Below are positions 1 to 7,961 of a stretch of DNA of 23,574 nt, one piece after another (position 1 is the stretch's first letter; each line of letters opens with the position of its first letter). The notes beneath the pieces were generated by a model that saw only the letters and a program-made list of their open reading frames with translations, did no database searches and was not told where the DNA came from. The stretch is from JBBRZF01 sp038236965 (GTDB lineage Bacteria > Acidobacteriota > Terriglobia > Terriglobales > Acidobacteriaceae). The position numbers and the translations under genes are program-made. The stretch lies in contig JBBRZF010000037.1 in the NCBI GenBank assembly GCA_038236965.1, positions 1 to 23,574 on the forward strand, read 5' to 3'.

Positions 1-496
1 AGACGAAGAGCGCACCCGCAAGATGTTGGCGGCGATTCCAGATGCCTTCAACTTCACCTACGCAAATGGCACGAAGGCGGGACCAGCGGTGGCAATGAAC
101 TTTACGCCGAACCCGACTTTCGACCCGCCCAGCAAGGAGACTCTGGTCTTCCAAGGCATGGCCGGGACTGTGGTCATCGATTCGGGGGCGATGCGCCTGG
201 CGAAGATCGATGGCACGATGACGCGCGACGTAACTATCGGATGGGGAATCCTGGGACGGTTGAATAAAGGCGGACACTTTTACGTGGAGCAGGCCCCGGT
301 GCTGGGGAACCATTGGGAAACCGTCAAGCTGAACCTGGACTTCATGGGGAAGGCACTTATCTTCAAGACCATCCGAATCAAGCAGACGGAGACGTTGAGC
401 GATTTTCGTCGCGTGGAGAAGATGAACGTAGCGCAGGCAATCGAGTTTCTGAAGAAGAACGAAGACGGCGTTTTGCAGAATGCGGCGAGAAAGTAA
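1..496 (+). CDS. Hypothetical protein, 3' portion only
   Basis: The frame is open from base 2 to the TAA at 494-496, so the gene starts outside the window; the first internal ATG is at 23 but the codons before it also read as protein. About 165 residues are visible. The fragment is soluble-looking, with alternating beta-strand-like stretches (for example FQGMAGTVVIDSGAMRLAKI, then GWGILGRLNKGGHFYVEQAP) and a basic, helical C-terminus ending in RK. No transmembrane segment is seen. The pattern recalls acidobacterial proteins distantly like lipoprotein-sorting or LolA-type beta folds, but this is only an impression and no function is assigned. It is convergent with the next gene on the minus strand. 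Coding status is fairly secure because the frame is long and has balanced composition. Confidence 0.7.
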   Translation, partial: DEERTRKMLAAIPDAFNFTYANGTKAGPAVAMNFTPNPTFDPPSKETLVFQGMAGTVVIDSGAMRLAKIDGTMTRDVTIGWGILGRLNKGGHFYVEQAPVLGNHWETVKLNLDFMGKALIFKTIRIKQTETLSDFRRVEKMNVAQAIEFLKKNEDGVLQNAARK

Positions 497-597
497 GAAC
501 AATGCGAATTGCGAATTGCGAAAGGCGAATCTGGAAAGCAAAAGATAAAGGCGAAAACCAAAAGCAAAAGGCAAAGGCTAATCTGCTTGGCGCGTTC
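497..597. repeat. Low-complexity A-rich spacer with 7-bp near-tandem repeats
   Basis: Between two convergent genes lies a short spacer with no gene. Positions 503-530 read as four near-copies of a 7-bp unit (TGCGAAT, TGCGAAT, TGCGAAA, GGCGAAT). They are followed by A-rich purine words such as AAAGCAAAAG and AAGGCAAAGGC up to about 585. Similar purine-rich spacers are common in acidobacterial intergenic DNA as I remember it. No hairpin terminator is evident for either flanking gene. Confidence 0.55.
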
Positions 598-1704
598 TTA
601 GCGTAGCGTTTCTTCCCTCACCGTTAAATCCCTGATCAAATCTTCCCGGACGGCAAAGCCTCGGCCGGGGGCGTCGCTCACCTGGATGGTTCCGCGCGGG
701 GTTACTTCCACGGCGGGCTCGATGATGTCTTGCTTCCAATAGCGTTTGGAGGCGGAGACATCGCCGGGCAGGCGGAAGTTTGGCAGCGTGGACATGGCGA
801 TGTTATGCGCGCGTCCGATGCCGGACTCGAGCATGCCGCCGCACCAGACTGGAATGTTGGCGTCGCGACAGACGTCGTGCGTGCGAATGGCCTCGGTGAA
901 TCCGCCGATGCGTCCCAGCTTGATGTTGATGATGCGGCAGGCTCCGGCTTCGATGGCGGCAGCGGCATCGCGTGCGTGCAAAATGGATTCGTCGAGACAG
1001 AGCGAGGTCTTTAGTTGGCGCTGGAGTTTTGCGTGCGCGGCGATGTCGTCGTTCCACAAAGGCTGCTCAATCATCAGCAACTTAAACTCGTCGAAGCGCT
1101 GGAGGTGGGCTACGTCCTCGGGCGTGTAGGCGGAGTTGGCGTCGCAGCTTAAAGTGATGTCGGGCCAGCGCTCGCGGATTTTTTGCAGGATGTTGATGTC
1201 CCATCCGGGCTTCACTTTTACTTTTATGCGCTGGTAGCCGGAGGCGAGTTCAACAGCGATTTTTTCCAGTAGCTGTTCTGGCGAGTCCTGTATGCCGATG
1301 GAGACTCCGGTATTGATCTCGCGCAGGGTCCCGCCGACGAGTTTCCATAGTGGAAGATTTTTCTGCACGGCCTCGGCGTCCCAGATGGCGTTTTCTACGG
1401 CTGCCTTGGCCATGCGATGTCCGCGAACTCGCGCGAACAGCGCGGGACATTCGCGTCCTTCTGCGATGTTCTTTCCGAGCAGCGCAGGGGCGAGGTATCC
1501 GCGAGTGACGTACCAGGCGGTGTCAATAGATTCCTCGTTGTAGAAGGGATCTTCGCCGGCGGTGCATTCGGACCATCCGTCGCCGGAATCGGTGTGCGCG
1601 GTGATGAGAAGGATTCGTCGCTCGGTGGTGCGTCCAAAGCTGGTCTCGAAAAAGTGGACCAGCGGCATGCGAATTTCGCGCAGGGTGATGGCTTCGATCT
1701 TCAT
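598..1704 (-). CDS. menC: Enolase-superfamily o-succinylbenzoate synthase / N-succinylamino acid racemase
   Basis: This is a 368-residue muconate-lactonizing-subgroup enolase. It either dehydrates SHCHC to o-succinylbenzoate in menaquinone synthesis or racemizes N-succinyl amino acids; many members do both. The catalytic set is visible: the KxK motif at K161/K163, metal ligands D188 (LSCDAN), E213 (MIEQPL) and D238 (CLDES), and the opposite-face lysine K262 in IINIKLGRIGG. The start at 1704 is chosen because its ATG overlaps the upstream acyltransferase TGA as ATGA; an in-frame codon at 1749 would lie deep in that gene. The GNAT partner favours the racemase role, as in the described succinyltransferase-racemase-desuccinylase pathway. 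No other men genes are present in the window. Family is confident; substrate is not. Confidence 0.85.
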   Translation of the reverse strand: MKIEAITLREIRMPLVHFFETSFGRTTERRILLITAHTDSGDGWSECTAGEDPFYNEESIDTAWYVTRGYLAPALLGKNIAEGRECPALFARVRGHRMAKAAVENAIWDAEAVQKNLPLWKLVGGTLREINTGVSIGIQDSPEQLLEKIAVELASGYQRIKVKVKPGWDINILQKIRERWPDITLSCDANSAYTPEDVAHLQRFDEFKLLMIEQPLWNDDIAAHAKLQRQLKTSLCLDESILHARDAAAAIEAGACRIINIKLGRIGGFTEAIRTHDVCRDANIPVWCGGMLESGIGRAHNIAMSTLPNFRLPGDVSASKRYWKQDIIEPAVEVTPRGTIQVSDAPGRGFAVREDLIRDLTVREETLR

Positions 1705-2459
1705 TTGTAGTGTCCCAGTCCGATGCGTCCATTCTGCGTGGCGTCGCATTCGTAGGCGATGATGGCGAGGCCTTCGTCGAAGGCTTTCAGGATGGCTTCG
1801 CGATTGCGCGTTTGCACTTCGAGCGCTTTATGGCGATCTCCGTTGCTGGATTTCCAGAGGGCGACGTCGGCGGGGACGTCGAGCCACTGCTCAACTTTGA
1901 CCGGCGGGCGCTTCCCTTCCTGCAAGGTTTGCTGGACGCGATCCGAGTTGATCCACCATTCGGCGACGAAGCGGTCGCTGGGCAATCCGCCTTGCAGGGG
2001 CGACGAACTGACACCGTAATGATTCGCGCTGTAGCGACGCACGATGACGCCGAGGCGTTCGATGTTGAGAAACGCGTTCTTGATCTCGAGTGGGTCGAAG
2101 GTCCACTCAATGAGGTCGAGCCCATCGGCGAGCGCGAGGTCGCGCTGCATAAGCTTGAGGTGGCGGCCGAGTCCGCGATTGCGATAGTCGGCGGCGACGG
2201 CGAGCATGTGCGAGTGCATGTAGGCGCGGCCGTCGCGGTGTCCGGGAATTCCGTAGGCGAAGCCGACCATGCGGTCGGCGGCATAGGCGCCGAGGACGTG
2301 TCCACCGATGCGGTCGCCGACAACGAATAGGCGGGCGGGCACAAGGTCTTCGTCGGCGAAGTGCCAGATGTCGCGCTGCAGTTGCACGGCCTGGCGAAAC
2401 TCATCAACGCTATGGCAGGACCGCAACGTCACGTCTCCGATCTGTTTCATGAGCTCCAT
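1701..2459 (-). CDS. GNAT-family N-acyltransferase linked to the MenC/NSAR-like gene
   Basis: This protein of about 252 residues has a GNAT core in its N-terminal half: a beta strand with a HVLGAY segment, then MLAVAADYRNRGLGRHLK, which carries the acyl-CoA pyrophosphate-binding RxxGxG/A-like signature (RNRGLG). The C-terminal half (from about residue 125) contains WTFDPLEIKNAFLNIERLG and RFVAEWW, features I associate with a conserved subgroup often found beside MenC-like racemases. A plausible role is N-succinylation of D-amino acids feeding the racemase. Its stop overlaps the racemase start by 4 bp, implying translational coupling. The start at 2459 (MELMKQ) is preferred since it lies just after the mazG stop at 2468; ATGs at 2495 (inside mazG) and 2450 are alternatives, and none has a convincing Shine-Dalgarno site. 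Confidence 0.8.
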   Translation of the reverse strand: MELMKQIGDVTLRSCHSVDEFRQAVQLQRDIWHFADEDLVPARLFVVGDRIGGHVLGAYAADRMVGFAYGIPGHRDGRAYMHSHMLAVAADYRNRGLGRHLKLMQRDLALADGLDLIEWTFDPLEIKNAFLNIERLGVIVRRYSANHYGVSSSPLQGGLPSDRFVAEWWINSDRVQQTLQEGKRPPVKVEQWLDVPADVALWKSSNGDRHKALEVQTRNREAILKAFDEGLAIIAYECDATQNGRIGLGHYK

Positions 2460-2467
2460 GGGGCCGC

Positions 2468-3358
2468 CTATTCGCTGGATTTTGCCTGACGCCACAGCTC
2501 TTCCATCTCGTCGAGGGAGAGGCTTTCGATCCTGCGTCCCTGCTCGAGCAGGCGCGCTTCCATGAAGTGGAAGCGGCGCTTGAACTTGCGATTGGTCTTT
2601 CGCAGCGCCTGTTCGGAATCGAGAGAAAGATAACGCGCCAGGTTGACCATTGTGAAGAACAAATCGCCTACCTCGTCTTCCATGCGCGCGCGCAATTCTT
2701 CGGAGACCGCGCTTCCCTTGGCACTGGAGACGCCGCGTCCGACGGGCACCGGGCCGGGCGGCGGAATCTTTTCGACCTCGGCGCGCAGCTCGGCAGTCTC
2801 TTCCTTCAGCTTGTCAAAGAGTCCTTCGACGTTGGGCCAATCGAAACCAACGTGTGCAGCCTTGGAGCTGAGTTTGTGCGCCTCCAACAGCGCGGGGACG
2901 CCTTTGCTTACGCCGCTGAGGGCCGAAACGGGCTCGGGCGGCTTGGCTGATTTTCCGCCGCCTTCGGCGAGTCGCTTCTTCTTTTCTTCAGCCTTGATGG
3001 CTTCCCAGTTGCGCAGAACTTCGCCGGAAGTCTCGGCCACTACCTCGCCGAAGACGTGAGGGTGTCGCGTGACGAGTTTGTTGGAGAGACTGTCGAGTAC
3101 GGCGTCGATGGAAAAATGGTTCTCCTCGTCGGCCATCTGCGCATAGAAGAGGACTTGCAGCAGCAGGTCGCCGAGTTCGCCGGGAAGTTCCTGCCAGTCG
3201 CGATTGTCGATGGCCTCGAGGACTTCGTAGGTTTCTTCGAGTGTGTAGGGTTTGATGGTGTCGAAGGTTTGCTCGCGGTCCCACGGGCAACCGCCCGGAG
3301 CACGCAACCTGCGCATGATCTCTACAGCTCGTTCGAATCGTTCTCCGGTGGTTGCCAT
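2468..3358 (-). CDS. mazG: MazG nucleoside triphosphate pyrophosphohydrolase
   Basis: This 296-residue cytosolic protein has the two all-alpha NTP-PPase domains of full-length MazG, which hydrolyses (d)NTPs to NMP and pyrophosphate and helps clear aberrant nucleotides. The N-terminal domain carries the GGCPWDREQT signature (about residues 22-31), then EETYEVLEAI and ELGDLLLQVLFYAQM with the acidic Mg-binding residues. The C-terminal domain repeats the pattern with GFDWPN, KEETAELRAEV and EDEVGDLFFTMVNLARY. A Pro/Ala/Gly-rich insert of about 25 residues sits between the first and second halves of domain two. The start at 3358 follows GGAAG. It heads a three-gene minus-strand group with the acyltransferase and enolase, with an 8-bp gap to the former. 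Identification is strong. Confidence 0.95.
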   Translation of the reverse strand: MATTGERFERAVEIMRRLRAPGGCPWDREQTFDTIKPYTLEETYEVLEAIDNRDWQELPGELGDLLLQVLFYAQMADEENHFSIDAVLDSLSNKLVTRHPHVFGEVVAETSGEVLRNWEAIKAEEKKKRLAEGGGKSAKPPEPVSALSGVSKGVPALLEAHKLSSKAAHVGFDWPNVEGLFDKLKEETAELRAEVEKIPPPGPVPVGRGVSSAKGSAVSEELRARMEDEVGDLFFTMVNLARYLSLDSEQALRKTNRKFKRRFHFMEARLLEQGRRIESLSLDEMEELWRQAKSSE

Positions 3359-3410
3359 TTCGCTTCCAATCTACAACGAGCGTGCGCGGTAATCCAAGTC
3401 CTCGGACAAA

Positions 3411-3442
3411 GCAAAAAACAAGAGCGACCGCGAGGTCGCTCT
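3411..3442 (-). terminator. Rho-independent terminator of the hydrogenase operon
   Basis: A perfect 9-bp stem, AGAGCGACC at 3421-3429 pairing with GGTCGCTCT at 3434-3442, closes a 4-nt loop. Read on the minus strand it is followed by TGTTTTTTGC, a good U-tract. It lies 35 bp after the stop of the maturation protease and just before mazG, so it should end the hydrogenase transcript and insulate mazG. On the plus strand only TTTAG follows, so it is one-directional. Confidence 0.9.
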
Positions 3443-3476
3443 TTAGTAATGCATTCCGTTTATTGCCAGGGCACGC

Positions 3477-4028
3477 TCAAATACAGATCTCGACCTCGAC
3501 GGGTGCTTCCCACCAGGCTTCGAAGGCGGGGACGTTCTCGCGTTTTTTGTAATGGACGCCTGCGCGGGTGAGTTCGCGGAGGACGATTTCGATGGCGGCG
3601 GCGGAGGATTGGCGAACGGAGTCGCTGAGTCCATTGCCCATTTCGTATTGTTCGCCGCTGATGCCGACGAGCACTACATCCTTGGGCGCTTCTCCTTCGA
3701 GATCGGCCAGCAACAGCGTCTCTTTCAACGCGGGCGAATGTGGATCCATCCGCACAGAGGGCGCGTGTCGCAGGATGTCGGCTTGCGTGTAGAACGTGAC
3801 GGTTCCTGCGGGCTGCTGGTTGTCCACGGCATCGATGAGCACGAGTGCGTCGAGGCCTTCGACGTGGACGATGAGGTCGAGACCTGGAGTTCCCAGGTCT
3901 TGCACCTCGACGTCGGCGTCGAACTCATAAAGAGCGTCGATCATGCGGGCGATGTACGGACCTACGCCGTCATCGCCCATCAGGACATTTCCGATTCCGC
4001 CGATCTTCACTCTTGTTCCGCAATTCAT
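3477..4028 (-). CDS. hybD: [NiFe]-hydrogenase maturation endopeptidase (HybD/HyaD family)
   Basis: This 183-residue protease should clip the C-terminal tail of the large subunit after Ni insertion. The family fold starts with KIGGIGNVLMGDDGVG. The three metal-contacting positions can be placed by analogy to E. coli HybD E16/D62/H93: D20 in GDDGVG, D66 in VLIDAVD, and H97 in DPHSPALKE. Asp instead of Glu at the first site is common in the family. The start ATG at 4028 shares its A with the TAA of the large-subunit gene (TAATG), so the two are translationally coupled and co-regulated. The last 25 residues (KKRENVPAFEAWWEAPVEVE) extend beyond the compact core. It is the last gene of the operon and a terminator follows. 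No hypABCDEF genes are present here and must be supplied elsewhere. Confidence 0.95.
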   Translation of the reverse strand: MNCGTRVKIGGIGNVLMGDDGVGPYIARMIDALYEFDADVEVQDLGTPGLDLIVHVEGLDALVLIDAVDNQQPAGTVTFYTQADILRHAPSVRMDPHSPALKETLLLADLEGEAPKDVVLVGISGEQYEMGNGLSDSVRQSSAAAIEIVLRELTRAGVHYKKRENVPAFEAWWEAPVEVEICI

Positions 4029-5728
4029 TACAGCACCTTCACCGTGGAGACCGGCTTGCCGTCGGGATCGAACGTGTGACAGGCGCAAGCCATGCAAGGA
4101 TCGAACGAGTGTATGGTGCGCAGGACTTCCAGCGGCTTTTCGGCGTCCGCGATGGGGCTGTGCATGAGCGAAGCCTCATAGGGGCCGCGATTGCCGGCGG
4201 CGTCACGCGGGCTGGCGTTCCAGGTGGAAGGAACGACGGCCTGATAATTTTTGATCTTTGCGTTTTCCACGACGACCCAGTGCGAGAGAGTTCCGCGAGG
4301 AGCTTCGTGCGTGCCGACGCCCTCGATGGTTCCGCTGGGGAAGCTGGGATTGTTGTGGATGGCGGTGTCGCCCTTGGCGATGTTGTTGACCAGCAGGTTC
4401 CAGTGCTTGTCCGCCAGTTCGGCCAGCATGCAGGCGCGGATGGCGCGAGCGACGTAGCGTCCCATGGTGGAGTGCATATGCTCGATGCCGATCTTTTTGC
4501 CGGCGACGGCGGAGATGGTGTTGAGCGCGAGGTCCGTCCACTTGCGGGTAAGCGCGTGTCCCTGCGCGTAGCCGACGAGTATCTGGGCGAGAGGGCCAAC
4601 CTGAGCGGGCTTGCCCTGGAAACGGGGAGCCTTGACCCAGGAGTACTTTCCTTCGGCCTGCCAGTCTGTGTAGTCGGGAACGGTCTCGCCCTTCCACGGC
4701 TGCAACGCGGTGCCGCCCTTGTACCAGGCGTGCGTAACGTCTTCGACGACGCCTTCGCGGAACATGGGGTCGGCGGCAGATTGGAACGGTTTGGTGGACG
4801 CCAGATTGCCGCCAGAGATATATCCGCCGGGCAGATCGAACTGCGTACCCATAGTATCGAGCGGCAGGTCGGGGACGGCGAGATAGTTATCGACGCCGCG
4901 TCCGATGGTGAACCAGTCAGCGTACATGGCGGCGATGGCGCAGACGTCGATCAGGTAAACCTGGTGAACGAAGGGAGTGACTTCGTCCATGAGGCCCTTG
5001 ATCATGCCGAGGCGATCCATATTGAGCGTTGCCAGCGAATCGAGGTTGATGGCATTCGACACGCCGCCGACGGTGAGGTTCTGGATGTGCGGCGTTTTTC
5101 CGCCGAGCATTCCGACCACCTGGTTGGCTTTGCGCTGGAACTCCAAGGCCTGTATGTAGTGCGAGAAGGCGAGCAGGTTCACTTCCGGCGAAAGCTTCAT
5201 TGCCGGGTGTCCCCAATATCCGTTGGTGAAGATTCCAAGCTGACCGCTGGCGGCGACGCCGAGCACTTTTTGCTGAGCGGCCTTCATGGCGTTCTTGGAA
5301 TTTCCGCCCCACGGAGAAATCGACTCGGCAAGCGCGGAGGTCTTCGCCGGATCGGCCTTCGGGATGGTCATGATGTCGACGAAATCGAGCGCCGACAGAT
5401 GATAGAAGTGCACGATGTGATCGTGCAGTCCATGATTGATGAGGATGAGATTACGGATATATTGCGCGTTAAGAGGAATCTCCAGCTTGAGCGCGTCTTC
5501 TACGGCGCGGACGCTGGCCATGGCGTGAACCGTGGTGCAGACGCCGCAGAAACGCTGCGTGAACAACCAGGCTTCGCGAGGATCGCGGCCTTCGAGGATG
5601 CGCTCGATACCCCGGAACATGGTGCAGGATGCCCATGCGTTCGAGACAGCGTTGTTCTCTATCTCGACGTCAATCCGGAGATGACCTTCAATCCTGGTAA
5701 TGGGATCGACTGTTATGCGTTTAGACAT
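4028..5728 (-). CDS. hybC: [NiFe]-hydrogenase large subunit, group 1 Hyb type
   Basis: This 566-residue catalytic subunit has the Ni-Fe ligands in both canonical motifs: RFCGVCTTVH (C61, C64) near the N-terminus and DPCMACACH (C545, C548) near the C-terminus. After H551 a 15-residue tail (TFDPDGKPVSTVKVL) remains, which is the peptide removed by the adjacent protease on maturation. RIEGHLRIDVE at residues 12-22 and MGRYVARAIR are further family landmarks. It works with the small subunit on the periplasmic side, oxidising H2. The gene follows hybB by 27 bp and has GGAAGG upstream of its ATG. Gene order and length match the E. coli HybC/Geobacter HybL type (group 1b/1c) rather than cytosolic groups 3 or 4. 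Exact subgroup needs a tree. Confidence 0.97.
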   Translation of the reverse strand: MSKRITVDPITRIEGHLRIDVEIENNAVSNAWASCTMFRGIERILEGRDPREAWLFTQRFCGVCTTVHAMASVRAVEDALKLEIPLNAQYIRNLILINHGLHDHIVHFYHLSALDFVDIMTIPKADPAKTSALAESISPWGGNSKNAMKAAQQKVLGVAASGQLGIFTNGYWGHPAMKLSPEVNLLAFSHYIQALEFQRKANQVVGMLGGKTPHIQNLTVGGVSNAINLDSLATLNMDRLGMIKGLMDEVTPFVHQVYLIDVCAIAAMYADWFTIGRGVDNYLAVPDLPLDTMGTQFDLPGGYISGGNLASTKPFQSAADPMFREGVVEDVTHAWYKGGTALQPWKGETVPDYTDWQAEGKYSWVKAPRFQGKPAQVGPLAQILVGYAQGHALTRKWTDLALNTISAVAGKKIGIEHMHSTMGRYVARAIRACMLAELADKHWNLLVNNIAKGDTAIHNNPSFPSGTIEGVGTHEAPRGTLSHWVVVENAKIKNYQAVVPSTWNASPRDAAGNRGPYEASLMHSPIADAEKPLEVLRTIHSFDPCMACACHTFDPDGKPVSTVKVL

Positions 5729-5755
5729 TATAAGAACCTTCCATCGTTATCAGGA

Positions 5756-7021
5756 TCAGTCGTGCGCTGCGGCCATTGAAGCCGCACTAACCTCGGGCCG
5801 TGCAAAACTCTTGAATTGCGGATCGGTGGTCATCGCCGTCCACTCCTCGTTCGAAGCAGGCAGGATGGCGAACGTCTTTACTGCGTAGAGATAACCCATG
5901 ATCGCCGCGGAAACGAATCCGAGCGAAATGATGATCTCAATCGCGGAGGGGAAATAAATGGCTCCCGGCCGCGCTATGAATGCGAAGCTGGACGGACTGA
6001 AGCGGTAGAGCATTCCCGCCGAAGCCGTGATGAGATTGGCGAAGAACAGGTCACCGGGCTGGCGAGTCTTGATGGCGCGAAGCAGGAGGCCGAAACCAAC
6101 CGCCGCGAGCGTCATCTCCAACCAGAAGAGGAATGCGAAACGATCGGCGCGGAACATGAGTCCGGCTGCGTCGCGCAGGATGATGTCGGTGAGGCGAAAG
6201 ACGACCCAGCTACCAAGAAGCCACGCTTCCACGCGGCACATATCGACGAGCACCTTCAGATCGATGCTGCGTTTCCATACCAGGCAGCAGAGCAGAAGCG
6301 TTCCGGCAACGGCGGCAAAGCCCATGTATCCGGCCACCCAGACATACATCAGCGGCAGGAACGGTGTTTGCCACAGCGGATACACGCGGTCTCCGGCGAG
6401 CAGCATGAGCGCGCCCAGCGAGGATTGGTGCATCATCGGCAACACGTAGGCAGTGCCGATCACGTAGGGATAGAACCGCTTCATGATGCTTTCCGCTTTG
6501 GCGATGAGCGCGCGCTTTTCGGGATGCGTGTAATAGGCGCGTTCCAGCACGGGCGGAATGTTCTCCATCAGGAGGGGCACCATCGCGTAGAAAGACATGC
6601 AAACCATGACTTCCAGCAGCGGGGAGTGACCGTTCCACTTCCATGGGAACAGCATCCAGTAAAGGTTCCAGGGACGACCGACGTCGATGGCAAGCAAGGT
6701 CATGCCGGAAGCGTACGAGAGAAAACTCGTAAGCAGTGCCATGCGCATGACGGTGTGGAAAGACTTCTTGTTGAAGACCCAGGCGGCGACGCCGATGGCG
6801 AATCCGCCGGAGCCGAGTCCGGTGAGGACCATGACGTTGAAAGTTTTCCAGATGCCCCAGGAGTAAGCGTCGTTCATGCCGCTGGCCGGACCAAGTCCGA
6901 ATACCACGCGATAGATGCACAACACGACGCAGGACAGGGTGATGGCGCCCAACGCGTAAAACGGCTTGGTGAAGACGGGCACGCCATGGATGGGTACGCT
7001 GCGTTGCCAACGATTCTTCAT
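5756..7021 (-). CDS. hybB: HybB-type integral membrane subunit (NrfD/PsrC family)
   Basis: This 421-residue protein has about ten hydrophobic segments, beginning with FYALGAITLSCVVLCIYRVV and ending with an IEIIISLGFVSAAIMGYLYA helix. It belongs to the NrfD/PsrC family of quinone-interacting membrane subunits and should link the periplasmic FeS subunits to the quinone pool. Landmarks include AYSWGIWKTFNVMVLTGLGS, the conserved loop after the first helix in HybB proteins. The start at 7021 (MKNRWQRSV) is chosen because its ATG overlaps the hybA stop as ATGA; the open frame continues 47 codons upstream but that part overlaps hybA and does not look like the family. A hydrophilic C-tail of about 35 residues follows the last helix. 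Confidence 0.93.
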   Translation of the reverse strand: MKNRWQRSVPIHGVPVFTKPFYALGAITLSCVVLCIYRVVFGLGPASGMNDAYSWGIWKTFNVMVLTGLGSGGFAIGVAAWVFNKKSFHTVMRMALLTSFLSYASGMTLLAIDVGRPWNLYWMLFPWKWNGHSPLLEVMVCMSFYAMVPLLMENIPPVLERAYYTHPEKRALIAKAESIMKRFYPYVIGTAYVLPMMHQSSLGALMLLAGDRVYPLWQTPFLPLMYVWVAGYMGFAAVAGTLLLCCLVWKRSIDLKVLVDMCRVEAWLLGSWVVFRLTDIILRDAAGLMFRADRFAFLFWLEMTLAAVGFGLLLRAIKTRQPGDLFFANLITASAGMLYRFSPSSFAFIARPGAIYFPSAIEIIISLGFVSAAIMGYLYAVKTFAILPASNEEWTAMTTDPQFKSFARPEVSAASMAAAHD

Positions 7022-7959
7022 AGTTGTGACCTCAAGCCAGTGCGCTTCTCTTCGTGCTCCATGTGCTCCTCGTGGCCCGCCCAGTTGCGGCGGATGACCG
7101 TGACCATGCCGGCATACAACAACACCGGAACGGCCATGTAGGAGTAGGCACGCTTCTGCCACTTCAGGAATTTTTCAGGAACGGATTCTTTGCCAAGGCT
7201 GGGGAAACCAAGAAGGTCGAAGGAGACGTGCGAGAGATACAACACCTGGGTACCGCCACCATCTTCCTCGCCGAAAATCTTGTCGAGGTAATACTTTCCC
7301 GGCGTTTCCTTGATGCGCGTCTTGGCTTCGGCAAGCAGGTCAGCACGCCTTCCGTAGATGACCGCGCGCGTGGGGCAGACCGTGGTACACGCCGGTTCCT
7401 TGCCATCCGCCAGACGCTCTTTGCACATTTCGCATTTCACGATGAGCGGATTGAAGCCTTCCCACTGGAAACGCGGAACGTGATACGGACAAACGATCTG
7501 GCAATAACGGCAGCCGGAACACTTGTCGGAGGTCCAACTGACGACGCCGTTCTTGGGGTTCTTCGTAAGCGCGTGGAACGAACAGCCCGCGACGCAGGCC
7601 GGATCCACACAGTGCATGCACTGCTGCTTCACATAGGAAAAACCTTCGCCGCTGGCGGGCTTGTACAGCTTGATGATGTTCTTGGTGAAAGCGTTCAGAT
7701 CGGTAGGAGCCTGGTGGAGACCGTCGGCCGAGGTATCCGGCTTCAGGTTATTGGCTTCGGCGCAGGCGATGACGCAGGTTTTGCAACCTACGCAGCGCGT
7801 GGCGTCGTACAGCATGCCGACCGCTTCAGGTAAAACTTTAAGCGGTTCTTCCGCATGCACCACGCCCGTAAGCGCGGAGCCCGTCACACACCCAGCCGCA
7901 ACCGCTGACACGCTGCCGATAGCAATCTTCGTCAACAGATCCCGGCGTGTCATCGTCAT
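7018..7959 (-). CDS. hybA: HybA-type periplasmic ferredoxin subunit
   Basis: This 313-residue electron carrier has sixteen cysteines in four groups, as expected for four [4Fe-4S] clusters: CVGCKTCVIAC, CMHCVDPACVAGC, CSGCRYCQIVCP and CEMC...CTTVCP. A twin-arginine signal (TRRDLLTK, RR at residues 5-6) with a hydrophobic stretch points to Tat export. A hydrophobic segment near the C-terminus (YSYMAVPVLLYAGMVTVI) should anchor it in the membrane next to HybB, as in E. coli HybA. It relays electrons from the small subunit to HybB. The start at 7959 lies 2 bp after the small-subunit stop; a second ATG at 7953 is possible and keeps the Tat motif. Cys24 in AAGC is lipobox-like but the -3 residue is not canonical. 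Confidence 0.95.
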   Translation of the reverse strand: MTMTRRDLLTKIAIGSVSAVAAGCVTGSALTGVVHAEEPLKVLPEAVGMLYDATRCVGCKTCVIACAEANNLKPDTSADGLHQAPTDLNAFTKNIIKLYKPASGEGFSYVKQQCMHCVDPACVAGCSFHALTKNPKNGVVSWTSDKCSGCRYCQIVCPYHVPRFQWEGFNPLIVKCEMCKERLADGKEPACTTVCPTRAVIYGRRADLLAEAKTRIKETPGKYYLDKIFGEEDGGGTQVLYLSHVSFDLLGFPSLGKESVPEKFLKWQKRAYSYMAVPVLLYAGMVTVIRRNWAGHEEHMEHEEKRTGLRSQL

Positions 7960-7961
7960 GG

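Noticed and set aside
4013..5779. A 588-codon open frame on the plus strand opposite the hydrogenase large subunit
   Set aside because: It is antisense to a gene with full family motifs, has no ribosome site or recognisable domain, and is a by-product of high GC at third positions.
5816..7141. A 441-codon plus-strand frame opposite hybB and hybA
   Set aside because: Its product is very rich in His, Arg and Glu, as expected for the complement of membrane-protein codons; no motif supports it.
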